This document shows, one piece after another, positions 31,924 through 40,756 of a stretch of DNA of 64,000 nt. The stretch is from Vogesella sp. XCS3 (lineage in GTDB: Bacteria; Pseudomonadota; Gammaproteobacteria; Burkholderiales; Chromobacteriaceae): contig NZ_CP085531.1 of assembly GCF_020616155.1 (NCBI RefSeq), forward strand, positions 1-64,000, written 5' to 3'. Position numbers and translations under genes: made by a program. Position 1 is the stretch's first letter. Every line of letters begins with the position of its first letter. The notes under the pieces were generated by a model, which worked only from the letters and a program-made list of their open reading frames with translations, was not told the DNA's origin and ran no database searches.

Positions 31924-32690
31924 TAGTCGTGTTTGAGAGAGTGCTGGCTAAGCACCTGACATTTACCATCAGCCTTGGCCAATGCAGACTTACCTTCTTT
32001 CAGGACGCCATCAAAGCCTTCCGCGCCCGACTCTTCGATGGCTGCAATCAGCTTCTTCAGCTTGTCGTAAAGCTCGGGGGCTGCCTCTCGTTTTTTCCCC
32101 GCGACGGCTTCACACGCAACTACAGCCATCTCAGAAATGTATTGCCCCAAACTAAGTTCTTCGATGCAACCTTCGACCCAGCACACAGAGACATCCTTCT
32201 CTGTGCTACCCCACAACTCAGGAGAAGCTTTTGCCGCGTCAAACAAGGCGGCCAGGTCCGGAGTTCCATCAGGCTGAACGTCGGGAGTAATGACTTCTTT
32301 CGAAGCGTAAAGATCATCCGTCATGACCAGTGCACGGAAGAACTTCAAATCTGCGTCCAATGCCTGGATATCCAATGCTTTCTGGATGGTCTTGAACGTG
32401 ACTCGTCCAGTGGCAGAGTGCGTCTGATAGATGGTGAACAGCTGATCTTCGAGGCCAGCATCTGCAAGCATCGTCCATACATCATGATCGAGTGCCGCCA
32501 CCAGACTTTCGTTAGCGCCAATCGCCCCGAGAGGGTAAGGACTAATGCCGTCGATGCCACTCACTTTGACGGTATCAATGATGTCCCGGCCCTCGCACTT
32601 CGCATCTTTATCGAAGGTGATCACGATGTTGCCGCCCTCGATCTCTGCACGCTTGATCACCCGTTTCAGCTCTTCATTCGATACGCTCAT
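31923..32690 (-). CDS. Hypothetical protein, 255 aa
   Basis: Start at 32690 with GTAGGGTG; the GTG at 32696 is less likely. Soluble, acidic, no signal peptide. N terminus MSVSNEELKRVIKRAEIEGG. A 30-bp dyad operator lies 29 bp upstream. First gene of a two-gene unit with the 516-residue protein. Confidence 0.65.
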   Translation of the reverse strand: MSVSNEELKRVIKRAEIEGGNIVITFDKDAKCEGRDIIDTVKVSGIDGISPYPLGAIGANESLVAALDHDVWTMLADAGLEDQLFTIYQTHSATGRVTFKTIQKALDIQALDADLKFFRALVMTDDLYASKEVITPDVQPDGTPDLAALFDAAKASPELWGSTEKDVSVCWVEGCIEELSLGQYISEMAVVACEAVAGKKREAAPELYDKLKKLIAAIEESGAEGFDGVLKEGKSALAKADGKCQVLSQHSLKHD

Positions 32691-32718
32691 AGCCACACCC
32701 TACTTTTATCAATGCTTT

Positions 32719-32748
32719 GTTATGTCTTAGTATATACTAGACAATAAC
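32719..32748. promoter_or_regulatory. 30-bp highly symmetric dyad operator
   Basis: Ends GTTAT and ATAAC, inner arms GTCT/AGAC, central AGTATATACT. The most symmetric member of the dyad family. Confidence 0.6.
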
Positions 32749-32757
32749 ATTATAAAT

Positions 32758-32809
32758 AAAAAAGCACGGTAATGCCCAGCCACCTCTGGCTGCACATTAC
32801 CGTGCTTTT
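32758..32809 (-). terminator. Strong terminator after the secreted-protein gene
   Basis: AAAAAGCACGGTAATG pairs with CATTACCGTGCTTTTT around a 20-nt loop that itself forms AGCC/GGCT. Works in both directions. Confidence 0.85.
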
Positions 32810-32856
32810 CTTTAACCTGCCCACCCTCTCAGAGGGCGGAGGAAAATGCAGAGCTG

Positions 32857-33468
32857 TCAGATCCCGTCGAGTCGCGCCAACATCTGCAAGCTGTACTGCA
32901 ATCCGGCTGCGCCTTCACCCACTGGGCCGAATGGCACAACCGCTAGCTGGCCATTCTTCAGTACAACTTTCTGACTGAGGCTCATCGTGCGCACCGCTGG
33001 CAACTGGACCTTAAGATCGCCATGGCCAAGATCCTGAAAGGACACCTCGCTCTTCTCCGCCACCAGGTCAAACAATAGGCCGCCATCAGACATCAACGTT
33101 GGGATGAGACTGACAGAAAATCCGTCTTTTACAGTCCCATAAGTCCGCTCAACCTTGCCATTTGCCTCTTCTGCTTTAGCCACATAAGGCAGCTCGGCCC
33201 ACCGTCCAATCGGAACCGGCTGCCCGTCTACAGTCAGCACCGACATGGAAACGATATCTTTGTCCCCTTTCATGAGATGCAATTCAAGCTTGATTTGCTT
33301 GTCCCCATGCCCGGCGACAGCCAGCTTCCCGCCCGAGCAGCTCATTACCTGCCCACCGACCTGGGCGATAGCACCATCAATAGAACATACATCGCCAGGC
33401 TTGCTCTCTGCGTTGACTGAAGCGGCCAGAGCGGCGACAAGCACACAAAAAATCGATTTCTTCAGCAT
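32857..33468 (-). CDS. Secreted or periplasmic hypothetical protein, 203 aa
   Basis: Clear signal peptide: 'MLKKSIFCVLVAALAASVNA' and a likely AxA-like cleavage site after residue 20. Two cysteines follow (DVCSIDG and VMSCSGG) that could form a disulfide in the periplasm. The rest is beta-rich. Start at 33468, AAGGAAA upstream. An envelope or transfer-related role is possible, but no family is recognised. Confidence 0.7.
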   Translation of the reverse strand: MLKKSIFCVLVAALAASVNAESKPGDVCSIDGAIAQVGGQVMSCSGGKLAVAGHGDKQIKLELHLMKGDKDIVSMSVLTVDGQPVPIGRWAELPYVAKAEEANGKVERTYGTVKDGFSVSLIPTLMSDGGLLFDLVAEKSEVSFQDLGHGDLKVQLPAVRTMSLSQKVVLKNGQLAVVPFGPVGEGAAGLQYSLQMLARLDGI

Positions 33469-33518
33469 CACATTTCCTTGAATTAAAGGCTGGTTAATCG
33501 GTGGAATACTGCACTAAT

Positions 33519-33546
33519 GTTTGATATTATAATCATTATATCAAAC
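33519..33546. promoter_or_regulatory. 28-bp dyad operator upstream of the ProQ/FinO gene
   Basis: Perfect 9-bp arms GTTTGATAT and ATATCAAAC, 10-bp centre, 14 bp before the start. Contains TATAAT. Confidence 0.65.
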
Positions 33547-33560
33547 TTAACAATAGAAAA

Positions 33561-33920
33561 ATGACAACCAAGAACCGCACAAAAACCACCCGGCTTGTCT
33601 CCAGCCTAAAAAAACGTCTGGAAGGGCTATACCCCCACATCTTTGCCACCAGGAACCCTCGGGACGTCCGCCCACTGGCCATCAACATCCACGACCAACT
33701 AATTCATGAGCTAGGGCTTTTGACCGGCAGGCAGAGGTATGCTCTTAGAATCGTGCTTAATGACTATTGCAACACGCTTGCCTATCAATGGGCGCTGGCC
33801 AAAGGCCGCCATCGCATTGACACCAATGGCCAGCCGGTAGCACCAGTCGAGCCACACATCAAAAAACAAGCATTTGCCGCAATTCAGAAATCCATCAAGG
33901 GCCAACCCAAGGTAGCATAG
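33561..33920 (+). CDS. ProQ/FinO-family RNA chaperone
   Basis: 119 residues covering one FinO-type domain: 'VRPLAINIHDQL', then 'ALRIVLNDYCNTLAYQWAL', then 'GRHRIDTNGQPVAPV'. These proteins bind the base of RNA hairpins with a single-stranded 3' tail and regulate mRNA or antisense RNA; plasmid examples control copy number or transfer. It is preceded by a dyad operator and followed after 24 bp by a tyrosine recombinase, so a ProQ-recombinase operon under the common regulator is likely. Confidence 0.85.
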   Translation: MTTKNRTKTTRLVSSLKKRLEGLYPHIFATRNPRDVRPLAINIHDQLIHELGLLTGRQRYALRIVLNDYCNTLAYQWALAKGRHRIDTNGQPVAPVEPHIKKQAFAAIQKSIKGQPKVA

Positions 33921-33944
33921 GGCGACCATCAAACGAGCAGAGTC

Positions 33945-35039
33945 ATGGAATCTGGCTACAACCGCTCAGACAGCGGCATCCAAAATATTGCAGCCTCGTC
34001 AGACATCGAGGCTGTATCTGCATGGCTAAATGAGTTCTGCGACTCTCCACGTACCCTCAGAGCCTATCAAAAGGAAACGGATAGACTTCTTATGTGGGCA
34101 AAGCAAATTTGCCGAAGCCCACTATCTGGCTTAACCCGAGAAGACTTCCAATCTTATGAGACATTTCTCGCCACCCCACTACCCTCCTGGTGCGGGCCGG
34201 CCAGGCCTAGAAATCACCCGGAATGGAAGCCATTTGTAAAAGGGCTGTCAGCGCCATCCATACGGCACTCACTCCTCATACTTGGCAGCATGATGAATTG
34301 GCTCGTTCAAGCTGGATATCTCGCTACCAACCCACTGGCCCTTGAACGTCGCCGCAATAGAAAAGGAAAACGTCGCCCGATCGACCGCTACCTGGATCAA
34401 CCCACATGGCACGCAGTTCTCGACTACCTTGAAAGCATGCCAGATTCATCTAGCAAGCAGCTTAGGCAAAAAGCTAGGGCAACCTGGTTGGTTCAGCTTC
34501 TCTATCTCACCGCGATACGCCGCTCAGAAGCGGCAAGCCTTTCCACGCGTGATCTATCAAAACGGTACGATCCACGTACTGGGGAAACCGAATGGTGGCT
34601 AACTGTGACAGGAAAAGGGGAAACAGTTGATCGAATTCCATTTATTCCAGAGCTTGTCACCGCAATGCGTACATATCGCAAGGCATATGGCCTTGAAGAA
34701 TACCCATCCCCAGATGAGAAAACCCCTCTTGTCATAGGCCCCAGAGGCCAACACGTATCGGACAAAACGATCTTCCGAATCGTGCATAACATTTTCCATG
34801 GCGCAGCCGACGCGATAGCTGCCCGAGACCCTGAGAGGGCTGTAACTCTACGTTCCGCATCAACCCACTGGATGCGACATACCAGTGCTACACACCAACT
34901 AGACAATGACATTGACCTGAGGGTTGTGCAGTCGGTGTTGCGACACAAGAGCATTCAGACGACCACACAGTACCTGCATACCGACGAAAGCCACAGGCAC
35001 CATCAGTTACGTCGGCTGAAAATCCGAAGTGATGTATAA
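33945..35039 (+). CDS. Tyrosine recombinase/integrase (full length)
   Basis: 364 residues with an N-terminal core-binding domain (about 20-130) and a C-terminal catalytic domain. Visible residues are Arg192 ('TAIRRSEA'), Lys224 ('VTGKGE'), His308-x-x-Arg311 ('THWMRHTSAT'), His334 ('VLRHKSIQ') and Tyr343 ('TQYLHTD'). It is clearly similar in layout to the recombinase at 46164, including 'TGKG', 'HW.RHT.AT' and 'LRH....T'. Likely job: resolution of plasmid multimers or site-specific integration. Co-transcribed with the ProQ-like gene. Confidence 0.9.
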   Translation: MESGYNRSDSGIQNIAASSDIEAVSAWLNEFCDSPRTLRAYQKETDRLLMWAKQICRSPLSGLTREDFQSYETFLATPLPSWCGPARPRNHPEWKPFVKGLSAPSIRHSLLILGSMMNWLVQAGYLATNPLALERRRNRKGKRRPIDRYLDQPTWHAVLDYLESMPDSSSKQLRQKARATWLVQLLYLTAIRRSEAASLSTRDLSKRYDPRTGETEWWLTVTGKGETVDRIPFIPELVTAMRTYRKAYGLEEYPSPDEKTPLVIGPRGQHVSDKTIFRIVHNIFHGAADAIAARDPERAVTLRSASTHWMRHTSATHQLDNDIDLRVVQSVLRHKSIQTTTQYLHTDESHRHHQLRRLKIRSDV

Positions 35040-35120
35040 GTAAATCTACGGATAGCATACAATTTAAAATTAAATTATCATCTTCAAGCAATTAACAAAC
35101 TCTTACAAATAACTACAATT

Positions 35121-35354
35121 ATGGCTTGGCACTTAGAAGATGATGTAGGGGTAATCCTGTCAGGGCGCGAGGATGAATGCATAAGCTTCATGCACAAAAT
35201 GCGCCAACAACATAGTGATGGCTGCGAAATTAACGTTAGCGGCAGCCTACGCTTGGTCAATCATAACGGCTCGGTGGTGGCAACCCTCCTTGGCGAAGCC
35301 AAGAGGCGCTTCGCAACTCTCCAGCGCCCCATGTCAACAACGTTGCCAAACTAA
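35121..35354 (+). CDS. Hypothetical protein, 77 aa
   Basis: Small ORF, MAWHLEDDVGVILSGREDEC, with no clear ribosome site. The AT-rich upstream region could hold a promoter. Weak coding signal but acceptable composition; no family recognised. Confidence 0.4.
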   Translation: MAWHLEDDVGVILSGREDECISFMHKMRQQHSDGCEINVSGSLRLVNHNGSVVATLLGEAKRRFATLQRPMSTTLPN

Positions 35355-35429
35355 GCCAGCAAAACCCATAAGTCATACGCGCCACTCAGAACAGATTTAA
35401 CGCTTCCGAGCGACATGTGCATCCCTTAC

Positions 35430-35456
35430 AAAAATTAGCGGCCACTTTGTGGCCGC
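35430..35456 (-). terminator. Rho-independent terminator
   Basis: GCGGCCAC and GTGGCCGC around AAA on the minus strand, followed by TAATTTTTG, after the 235-residue gene. Confidence 0.75.
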
Positions 35457-35484
35457 CAAACATGTCCCGAAGGGATAGAAACCT

Positions 35485-36192
35485 TCACAAAGACGGGGAG
35501 GAAGAAGACACAAATAGGTTGTTACCACCCACGCCGAACAGGGATGCGATTTCTTCTCCTGAGACGTCGTTCGCCAGGCTATCTTGCTGCTCGATATTAG
35601 CCACAACCGGAGCAACATCAGGCTCCACCATATCCAAAGACCGGAAGAATCGATTCAGATCAGCTTCGCTAAGCTCTTCCTCGACCTCCATTTCAGTCGC
35701 TTCATGCTGCGGACCCTCACCCTCATAATTAGCAGCAAGCGTTTTAACTACTAGCAGCGATTCACGCGCAATCATCATTCGGCCAGAGACCAGCTTCGAC
35801 TGTGCGCGCACCTCAAGAACGTTAAGCCTGCTGTCGATCACGGCTTCATATGCATCAGCTGCTCTTTGCTTATCCTGCACACTAGACTGCTTAGCCAAAA
35901 TACCGCTTCCCACAGCCAGTACAACTGCGACGGGCACAACAACTGGTGCTGCGACTAGCGTTGCCGCAGCGATTGAGGCGAAGAGAGCTACTCCGCTACC
36001 AAGCATCATAGTTTGCACAGAACTTCCGACTTTACCCGGCTGCCCCGGCATGGCATCGATCAGACGTACTAAGGTGTCCGGCGTCTCACCCAGACCTTTA
36101 AGCAGATTGGCCAGTCGGGCTGGCTGCATGCCAATTTTTTGCTGAGCAAGCTCGACAGCACTTCCCCAATCATGCGCGATAGAGGCATTCAT
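35485..36192 (-). CDS. Membrane protein with a hydrophobic hairpin, 235 aa
   Basis: N-terminal helical part, then two hydrophobic segments at about residues 58-78 and 80-100 (ALFASIAAATLVAAPVVVPV, split here), then a long soluble C-terminal region ending in an acidic and serine-rich tail. A dyad operator lies 15 bp upstream of the ATG at 36192. No family recognised. An envelope or transfer-associated role is possible. Confidence 0.65.
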   Translation of the reverse strand: MNASIAHDWGSAVELAQQKIGMQPARLANLLKGLGETPDTLVRLIDAMPGQPGKVGSSVQTMMLGSGVALFASIAAATLVAAPVVVPVAVVLAVGSGILAKQSSVQDKQRAADAYEAVIDSRLNVLEVRAQSKLVSGRMMIARESLLVVKTLAANYEGEGPQHEATEMEVEEELSEADLNRFFRSLDMVEPDVAPVVANIEQQDSLANDVSGEEIASLFGVGGNNLFVSSSSPSL

Positions 36193-36207
36193 TTATCTCA
36201 CCAAATT

Positions 36208-36236
36208 GTTATGCTTAGATACCAATTATAGTAAAC
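36208..36236. promoter_or_regulatory. 29-bp dyad operator
   Basis: Minus strand begins GTTTACTATAATTGG and ends GCATAAC, matching the GTTTACTAT start of the dyad at 41654. Confidence 0.5.
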
Positions 36237-36241
36237 ATTTT

Positions 36242-36862
36242 TTACCCTTGCCAATATCTAATACGTCCAGTATCAATATGAACGAAGCCCCTCCCTGGGT
36301 AGTAGCCAACTCCGCCTGCTCGTAATGCAGCCGCCATTTGCCATAGCTGAGTCGTAGTCAATCCACGCACACGCACATCCGCCGCACGTCCAGTGGTATG
36401 CATCGAGTTTTTAGCCGCTCCTTCGATACCAAGGTTACGCACAGCGTTACGATAACCAGAGGTTACAACCAACGGCTCAAAAACGCTGTTGGCCAGATAC
36501 CAGCTTTGAATTGCGTAAAGCATGTTAAGAAGGCCAAGATCTATCTGCTTAACCTCACCAACCGCAACATCTCTCAACATAAAGCAGGCCTCAGAATATC
36601 CATCCTGCAGCCAGCCTTCGTGCGGATGCCAAAGCAGCAAACGACGCCTCTCCCCAGTAGCTTGCCGGTGAATTACCACCTCGCGTGGCCGCTGCCATAT
36701 AGCTGCAAAGGGATTATCTACCGAAATGCGAACAGCAAGTTCTTCAGCATCTGAGCGCTCTGAGAGAGCAGAAAGGCCGGAGAGCATCAGAAATGCGCCA
36801 CCGGCCTGCTTGAGAAATGTTCGTCGGGAAAGATCCCCAGGCAAAGAAATGACTTTGTCCAT
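36242..36862 (-). CDS. Tat-exported DUF882/YcbK-type murein endopeptidase
   Basis: 206 residues. The N terminus 'SRRTFLKQAGGAFLMLSGL' is a twin-arginine signal. The C-terminal part holds the YcbK/MepK (peptidase M15-like) pattern 'VVTSGYRNAVRN', 'NSMHTTGRAADVRV' (His-x6-Asp metal site) and 'GFVHIDTG' (second His). It should cut peptidoglycan cross-links in the periplasm, for example for pilus or secretion-channel assembly. The start is given at 36862; GTG at 36868 overlaps the previous stop (ATGTGA) and is possible too. Confidence 0.85.
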   Translation of the reverse strand: MDKVISLPGDLSRRTFLKQAGGAFLMLSGLSALSERSDAEELAVRISVDNPFAAIWQRPREVVIHRQATGERRRLLLWHPHEGWLQDGYSEACFMLRDVAVGEVKQIDLGLLNMLYAIQSWYLANSVFEPLVVTSGYRNAVRNLGIEGAAKNSMHTTGRAADVRVRGLTTTQLWQMAAALRAGGVGYYPGRGFVHIDTGRIRYWQG

Positions 36863-36864
36863 GG

Positions 36865-37569
36865 TCACATTGTCAGGGTAGAGGCCGGCTTAGCAGTGCG
36901 GGTAGGTTTAGCAACTGCTTCGGGAGACTCCCCATTGAGCAGTCTGCGTACTTGAGCCTGCTCGGCCTCTCCTAGCGCGCTCATGCGCCGCTCAACACGC
37001 TCTGCCAACCCCTTTGCGCCATGAGCCTCTTCCAAGGAAACATTAATCATCAAATCTTTTCTGAACTTCGCATTGCCGCGCATCTTGAAGAAGTCCAACA
37101 AGTTCTGATCAACGTTAACCTGCTTCTTCGGCTTGGGTTGATTGGCCTGCATAGTTTCAGCCAGCTTTTTGACATCCCTGGCTGAAATAGGAGTGACATC
37201 AGCAGGCTGAATTGCCATGTCAACCATCTTGCGCGTCAGTGTCGTATGCCCGGAAACTGCCGCACGTCGAACGGACGGAGCGTGAAGTGCGGTGATGGGG
37301 GCGCTGCTCATCGGGAACATAATCGAAAGGGGTATGCTTCCCAATGCATTCTGTGACTTAAGCGCTTCCGATCTCAAAAACAGCTTGGCCAAATTACTAT
37401 CGGTCATGGTTGGTGGTGGCCCACCCTCCAAAAACGCCTTTGCCTTCCACTCCTCAAAATCACTGGACATCGTTGCTGGCACTTCACCCATGAAATACCA
37501 AGCTCGCATTTCCTCAGGCAGAACCGCTGCAAGCTGACGCTCATACACAGGTATGTTTACAGTTGACAT
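36865..37569 (-). CDS. Hypothetical protein, 234 aa
   Basis: Soluble and helical, without signal peptide. Start at 37569 with GAGGGTG. It has a proline-rich central part and a C-terminal 'AERVERRMSALGEAEQAQVRRLL' helix, split over two segments. It overlaps the start of the endopeptidase gene. Function unknown; the operon with an exported murein hydrolase suggests an envelope role. Confidence 0.6.
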   Translation of the reverse strand: MSTVNIPVYERQLAAVLPEEMRAWYFMGEVPATMSSDFEEWKAKAFLEGGPPPTMTDSNLAKLFLRSEALKSQNALGSIPLSIMFPMSSAPITALHAPSVRRAAVSGHTTLTRKMVDMAIQPADVTPISARDVKKLAETMQANQPKPKKQVNVDQNLLDFFKMRGNAKFRKDLMINVSLEEAHGAKGLAERVERRMSALGEAEQAQVRRLLNGESPEAVAKPTRTAKPASTLTM

Positions 37570-37600
37570 TATTCACACCCTCTTGTGCTAGATCCGATCA

Positions 37601-38113
37601 TTACCGAATTACGCCTTGTTCTTTGAGAGCTGGCACTTCACCAGAAGCAACTTGCTCCATCGTCTTCATCAGCTGGATGAGCTGAGACAAACTGGCCACC
37701 CCAGACACACTCAGACTTGGCATTGCACTCTGCTGGAGGATAGTTGCCTCCGCCTCACCCTTAGCAGCGACAAAGTTGACTATCGGATCTTTATCGGGGG
37801 ATTGGCTTTTGGAAAAACCGACCACAACGAAAACCTGCTCACTCGCCAAGACTCCGTTTTCACCTCGCTTGACCCCTTCCTGCATCAGGCATATCTCATC
37901 ACCCAATGCAATCCGCTCCATATAGGCCACATAGCGCCGGACCTCAGAAAGGCTCATCACGCCAGCAGGCTGAAACTGAGGCATACAGCGCTTTGCGAGG
38001 CTTGTTGCGATAGTCGCAGTATCTGCGATGACATACACCGAACTCGACGCGAACGCCTTTTTCAGCTTAGCCCAGAAGCCCGCCACCAAGAATACGCGGC
38101 TGTCATCATACAT
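37601..38113 (-). CDS. Hypothetical protein, 170 aa
   Basis: Start at 38113 (MYDDSRVFLVAGFWAKLKKA) with GAGGGAA; the longer reading to 38266 has no ribosome site. Mixed alpha/beta, with 'QVFVVVGFSKSQSPDKDPIVNFVAAKG' in the middle. Two hits of 'SVSGVASLSQLIQLMKTMEQV' and 'VMSLSEVRRYVAYMERI' look like duplicated helical units. No family recognised. Confidence 0.6.
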   Translation of the reverse strand: MYDDSRVFLVAGFWAKLKKAFASSSVYVIADTATIATSLAKRCMPQFQPAGVMSLSEVRRYVAYMERIALGDEICLMQEGVKRGENGVLASEQVFVVVGFSKSQSPDKDPIVNFVAAKGEAEATILQQSAMPSLSVSGVASLSQLIQLMKTMEQVASGEVPALKEQGVIR

Positions 38114-38192
38114 AATAATTCCCTCACTCACTCGTTTGAGTGACCAGACGTGTCGCTTACATGATATAGGATTTGTCTGGTTTTTTAGTCTC

Positions 38193-38212
38193 GTTACTAT
38201 TACAGTGTACCA
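38193..38212. promoter_or_regulatory. Partial dyad operator upstream of the 170-aa gene
   Basis: GTTACTATTACAGTGTAC, half of the dyad pattern of 44634 with two mismatches. Weak. Confidence 0.3.
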
Positions 38213-38285
38213 CAAGGCCGAGAAAATCCAGTTTCTGGCACGTGGCCATCCACTAACACCCTTCACATCAGTCTAAGCTTTGCAC

Positions 38286-39470
38286 CTAGGCCGTCCGATA
38301 GTAACCACCGTTCAAAGTCATCTCTCTCGTCTCAACCAGGTGCCCCAAGACTTTGCGGAGAGTGCTCGCAAGACTCGCATGCGCAACAGCCCCGCCGAAT
38401 TCCTCTGCAACAAGAGCACTCAAATCGAACAGTGTACGTTGCTCTTCTTGCACCAGACTACGCACAATAGAGGTAATTTTCTCAGCAACCTCATCATCAT
38501 TCTCGCCATCAATTTCATCATTTTTTGAAGTGCGCTGAGATAGCAACCCCTCTATGCGCTGGTGGAGATTTTTGACTTCTTCCTTTGCATCATCAGTCAA
38601 CGCCGAAAGAAGCTTAATCTCTCGGTCTTTCGCAGCAACCTGCCTATCAAGATCAGCAAGACGAAGACGCAGCCGAGTTTCTTCGGCACGTAGCTTTTCT
38701 ACGGCCTGGGAATGGGCATCAATCAGCTGCTGGCGTGCAATTGCCATCTCACGCCGCTCACGATCTACATCCTCGTACAGCCGGACCCGGACACCCTCAA
38801 GACGCTCATATGCCAAGGCCTCTCGTCGCTCGGCATCAATTCTAGCATCTGCAATTGCAGCACCCGCCCTCTCCTCAGCGGACCGAGCAAGCGCCTCGGC
38901 ACGCTGATTTGCCATATCAACAAGCCTCAAGCACTCCTCATTCGCAAGCCTCTCCGCATCTCTCGCATCCCGCGCATCTTGGATTGCCTCAACAGCCCGG
39001 CCTTCAGCGAGCTGCCTAGCCTCTTTCTCCACTGCGAGCCTTGTCTCAGCCCGTGTCAGTGATTGCTGAAGCTGAACAATCCTGGCATTTGCGTCTCGAA
39101 GCTGGTCATCCTTCAACTCACTTTGGCGGCTCATCTCTTGCATTTCTGATAGCCACCCAAGCCGCTCTTCCTCCACCTCGGCAATCTGCAAATCAAACTT
39201 TGACGAAGCTAGTTTTGTTGCCGACTCCCAGAAGGAAACAGCCTGCATTGCTATCTCTTCAGGGACTCCAGCAAACTGCGCCCCGGCTGCATTCTTATGC
39301 TGGACCATGGCGTCAATGGTTCCAGCCCGCCACTCTTTTAGATATCTGTTTATGGTAGTTGCAGAGCCGGACCCAATGGCAGCTCGAACACTCTCCACCA
39401 CAGGCCACTCCCCCTGCCCCAACAGGCGGTTGCAGGCCTCGTAAACAGCTTCCTTCATGTCGCGAGCCAT
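38286..39470 (-). CDS. kfrA: KfrA-type DNA-binding coiled-coil protein
   Basis: 394 residues. An N-terminal HTH domain (about 1-60) carries 'VVESVRAAIGSGSATTINRYLKEWR', the typical KfrA pattern. A long heptad-rich coiled coil follows (about 95-330), then an extra C-terminal domain of 60 residues (TLFDLSALVAEEFGG). KfrA proteins are plasmid nucleoid or partition-support proteins that bind DNA near their own gene and repress it. The start at 39470 has GGGGG upstream, and a CATCATC/GATGATG repeat lies in the promoter. Confidence 0.88.
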   Translation of the reverse strand: MARDMKEAVYEACNRLLGQGEWPVVESVRAAIGSGSATTINRYLKEWRAGTIDAMVQHKNAAGAQFAGVPEEIAMQAVSFWESATKLASSKFDLQIAEVEEERLGWLSEMQEMSRQSELKDDQLRDANARIVQLQQSLTRAETRLAVEKEARQLAEGRAVEAIQDARDARDAERLANEECLRLVDMANQRAEALARSAEERAGAAIADARIDAERREALAYERLEGVRVRLYEDVDRERREMAIARQQLIDAHSQAVEKLRAEETRLRLRLADLDRQVAAKDREIKLLSALTDDAKEEVKNLHQRIEGLLSQRTSKNDEIDGENDDEVAEKITSIVRSLVQEEQRTLFDLSALVAEEFGGAVAHASLASTLRKVLGHLVETREMTLNGGYYRTA

Positions 39471-39479
39471 GGCGACCCC

Positions 39480-39503
39480 CATCATCACTATTTTGATGAT
39501 GTA
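39480..39503. promoter_or_regulatory. Inverted repeat in the kfrA promoter
   Basis: CATCATC and GATGATG, 7-bp arms with an 8-bp spacer, just upstream of the start; candidate autoregulatory KfrA site. Confidence 0.5.
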
Positions 39504-39605
39504 AATATACACCAGTATGACGTTAATTTTATAATGATTTTTGGTTTTTAATCCGATAATGCCCATTACAGGATGTGTAGCCGCAGTCTCGTGCAAAGTA
39601 GGCGC

Positions 39606-39655
39606 AAAAAAACCGGAATTTGCCGTGAAACAATTTCGGCAAATTCCGGTTTTTT
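39606..39655. terminator. Very long perfect hairpin between kfrA and the CoiA-like gene
   Basis: AAAAAACCGGAATTTGCCG pairs perfectly with CGGCAAATTCCGGTTTTTT around an 11-nt loop; a bidirectional terminator with an unusually long stem. Confidence 0.85.
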
Positions 39656-39726
39656 ACTTAAAATTCAAAAGATTAGAACACAAAAAATCGGCAGTAGTTT
39701 TTTCGTGAAACAACTGCTCAAGCCTT

Positions 39727-40425
39727 CTAGTCAAAAGCCCAGGAACCGCCATTGTATTGGTACGTACCATCAATGATGGCGTTCAGCCAAGCGCTCAGTG
39801 TCGCCACTCGACCTAGGCCGAAACATACCGGTCGATCACCATCGTCAAGCAACATGGCCACAGGCAGCTCCGGCAACAAACCCGTGCCAATACCGCCAGG
39901 TGGAAATCGACCTCCGAAGTTTCGCTCCAAAAGGAGTCGAGTCGTAGATTTCGATAAGGTCGCGAATACCCCCTTACGGGCCAGCCAGTAGCACTCAACC
40001 CCAGACTCAGTGTATCGATCATGGCGTCGAATAAAATCACGCAAGTGCTGGTAGGAACATTGCAACTCTATCGCAATACTACGACCACCAATTGAAAAGA
40101 GAACATCAGCCTCCCACTTTTCTCCTCTCGGCGACTCACCTGGCACCTCATCCCGCCCAACGATACCAAGACTATTTAGCGCAGCAAGCACTGCCACCTT
40201 GCCAGCCTGATGCCATAGCGACTCTGGTGCTGTTGCACACTCGACAGAAAGATGTGAGAAAAATTGCAATCCATTGATACTCGTCTTAAGAACAGCCGGA
40301 GCCTTGCAGCAAGGCATCACAAACTCACCCAACTGCGCCGTCTGCTTTAATACCTCCCAATCCCCGATAGAATACATGCCCGCATATACTGGCCTGCCGT
40401 CACGAGTCCAAGCTGATGTAGCCAT
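39727..40425 (-). CDS. CoiA-like protein with a PD-(D/E)XK nuclease-type core
   Basis: 232 residues. The centre 'EKWEADVLFSIGGRSIAIELQCS' shows the D...ExQ pattern (Asp near 108, Glu-Leu-Gln) of CoiA-type competence proteins and related nucleases. An N-terminal pair of cysteines (MPCCKAPAVL) could belong to a zinc site. A nuclease or DNA-processing role during DNA entry is likely, but activity is inferred. Not followed by other competence genes. Confidence 0.7.
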   Translation of the reverse strand: MATSAWTRDGRPVYAGMYSIGDWEVLKQTAQLGEFVMPCCKAPAVLKTSINGLQFFSHLSVECATAPESLWHQAGKVAVLAALNSLGIVGRDEVPGESPRGEKWEADVLFSIGGRSIAIELQCSYQHLRDFIRRHDRYTESGVECYWLARKGVFATLSKSTTRLLLERNFGGRFPPGGIGTGLLPELPVAMLLDDGDRPVCFGLGRVATLSAWLNAIIDGTYQYNGGSWAFD

Positions 40426-40428
40426 AGA

Positions 40429-40689
40429 TTATTTGCATTCGATAATCAGGTTACGCCTCACTAAAGGGCCAAAACCAGTTGGAGTAATACTCTCATTGCG
40501 GTCAACAACCCGATAAGGGCCTTTGCATGATTCTGAGGCTGTTTCGTAACATGCCGCCCACGAACTTGCAGACCCATCACACTCAACAACAAACCCCTGA
40601 TTTCCATCAGGGGTTTTTATGGGATTAGTTGTAGAAGCACAACCTGCAACAATAAGAGCTACCAATGCAGATAACACCATTTTTTTCAT
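40429..40689 (-). CDS. Small lipoprotein, 86 aa
   Basis: Signal peptide with lipobox: 'MKKMVLSALVALIVAGCAST', cleavage before Cys17. The mature part has three more cysteines (VVECDGS, AACYETASESC). Without an Asp at +2, outer-membrane sorting is likely. A perfect 11-bp hairpin lies inside the coding region (40590-40618). Located 3 bp after the CoiA-like gene start in the same orientation, so they are co-transcribed. Possible entry-exclusion-type lipoprotein; inference only. Confidence 0.75.
   Translation of the reverse strand: MKKMVLSALVALIVAGCASTTNPIKTPDGNQGFVVECDGSASSWAACYETASESCKGPYRVVDRNESITPTGFGPLVRRNLIIECK
40590..40618. other. Hairpin inside the lipoprotein gene
   Basis: AAACCCCTGAT and ATCAGGGGTTT are perfectly complementary and a T-run follows on the plus strand. 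Looks like an antisense-direction terminator or a chance repeat. Confidence 0.4.
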
Positions 40690-40756
40690 ACGCTCACCCT
40701 CAAATTAGCCATTTTGCTAGTGAATCTAATCCTCAGCACAAAACCAAAAACTCAGT

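Noticed and set aside
39606..39720. parS-like sites (GTGAAAC half sites)
   Set aside because: Only half sites, not palindromic in the parS manner; the region is explained as a terminator.
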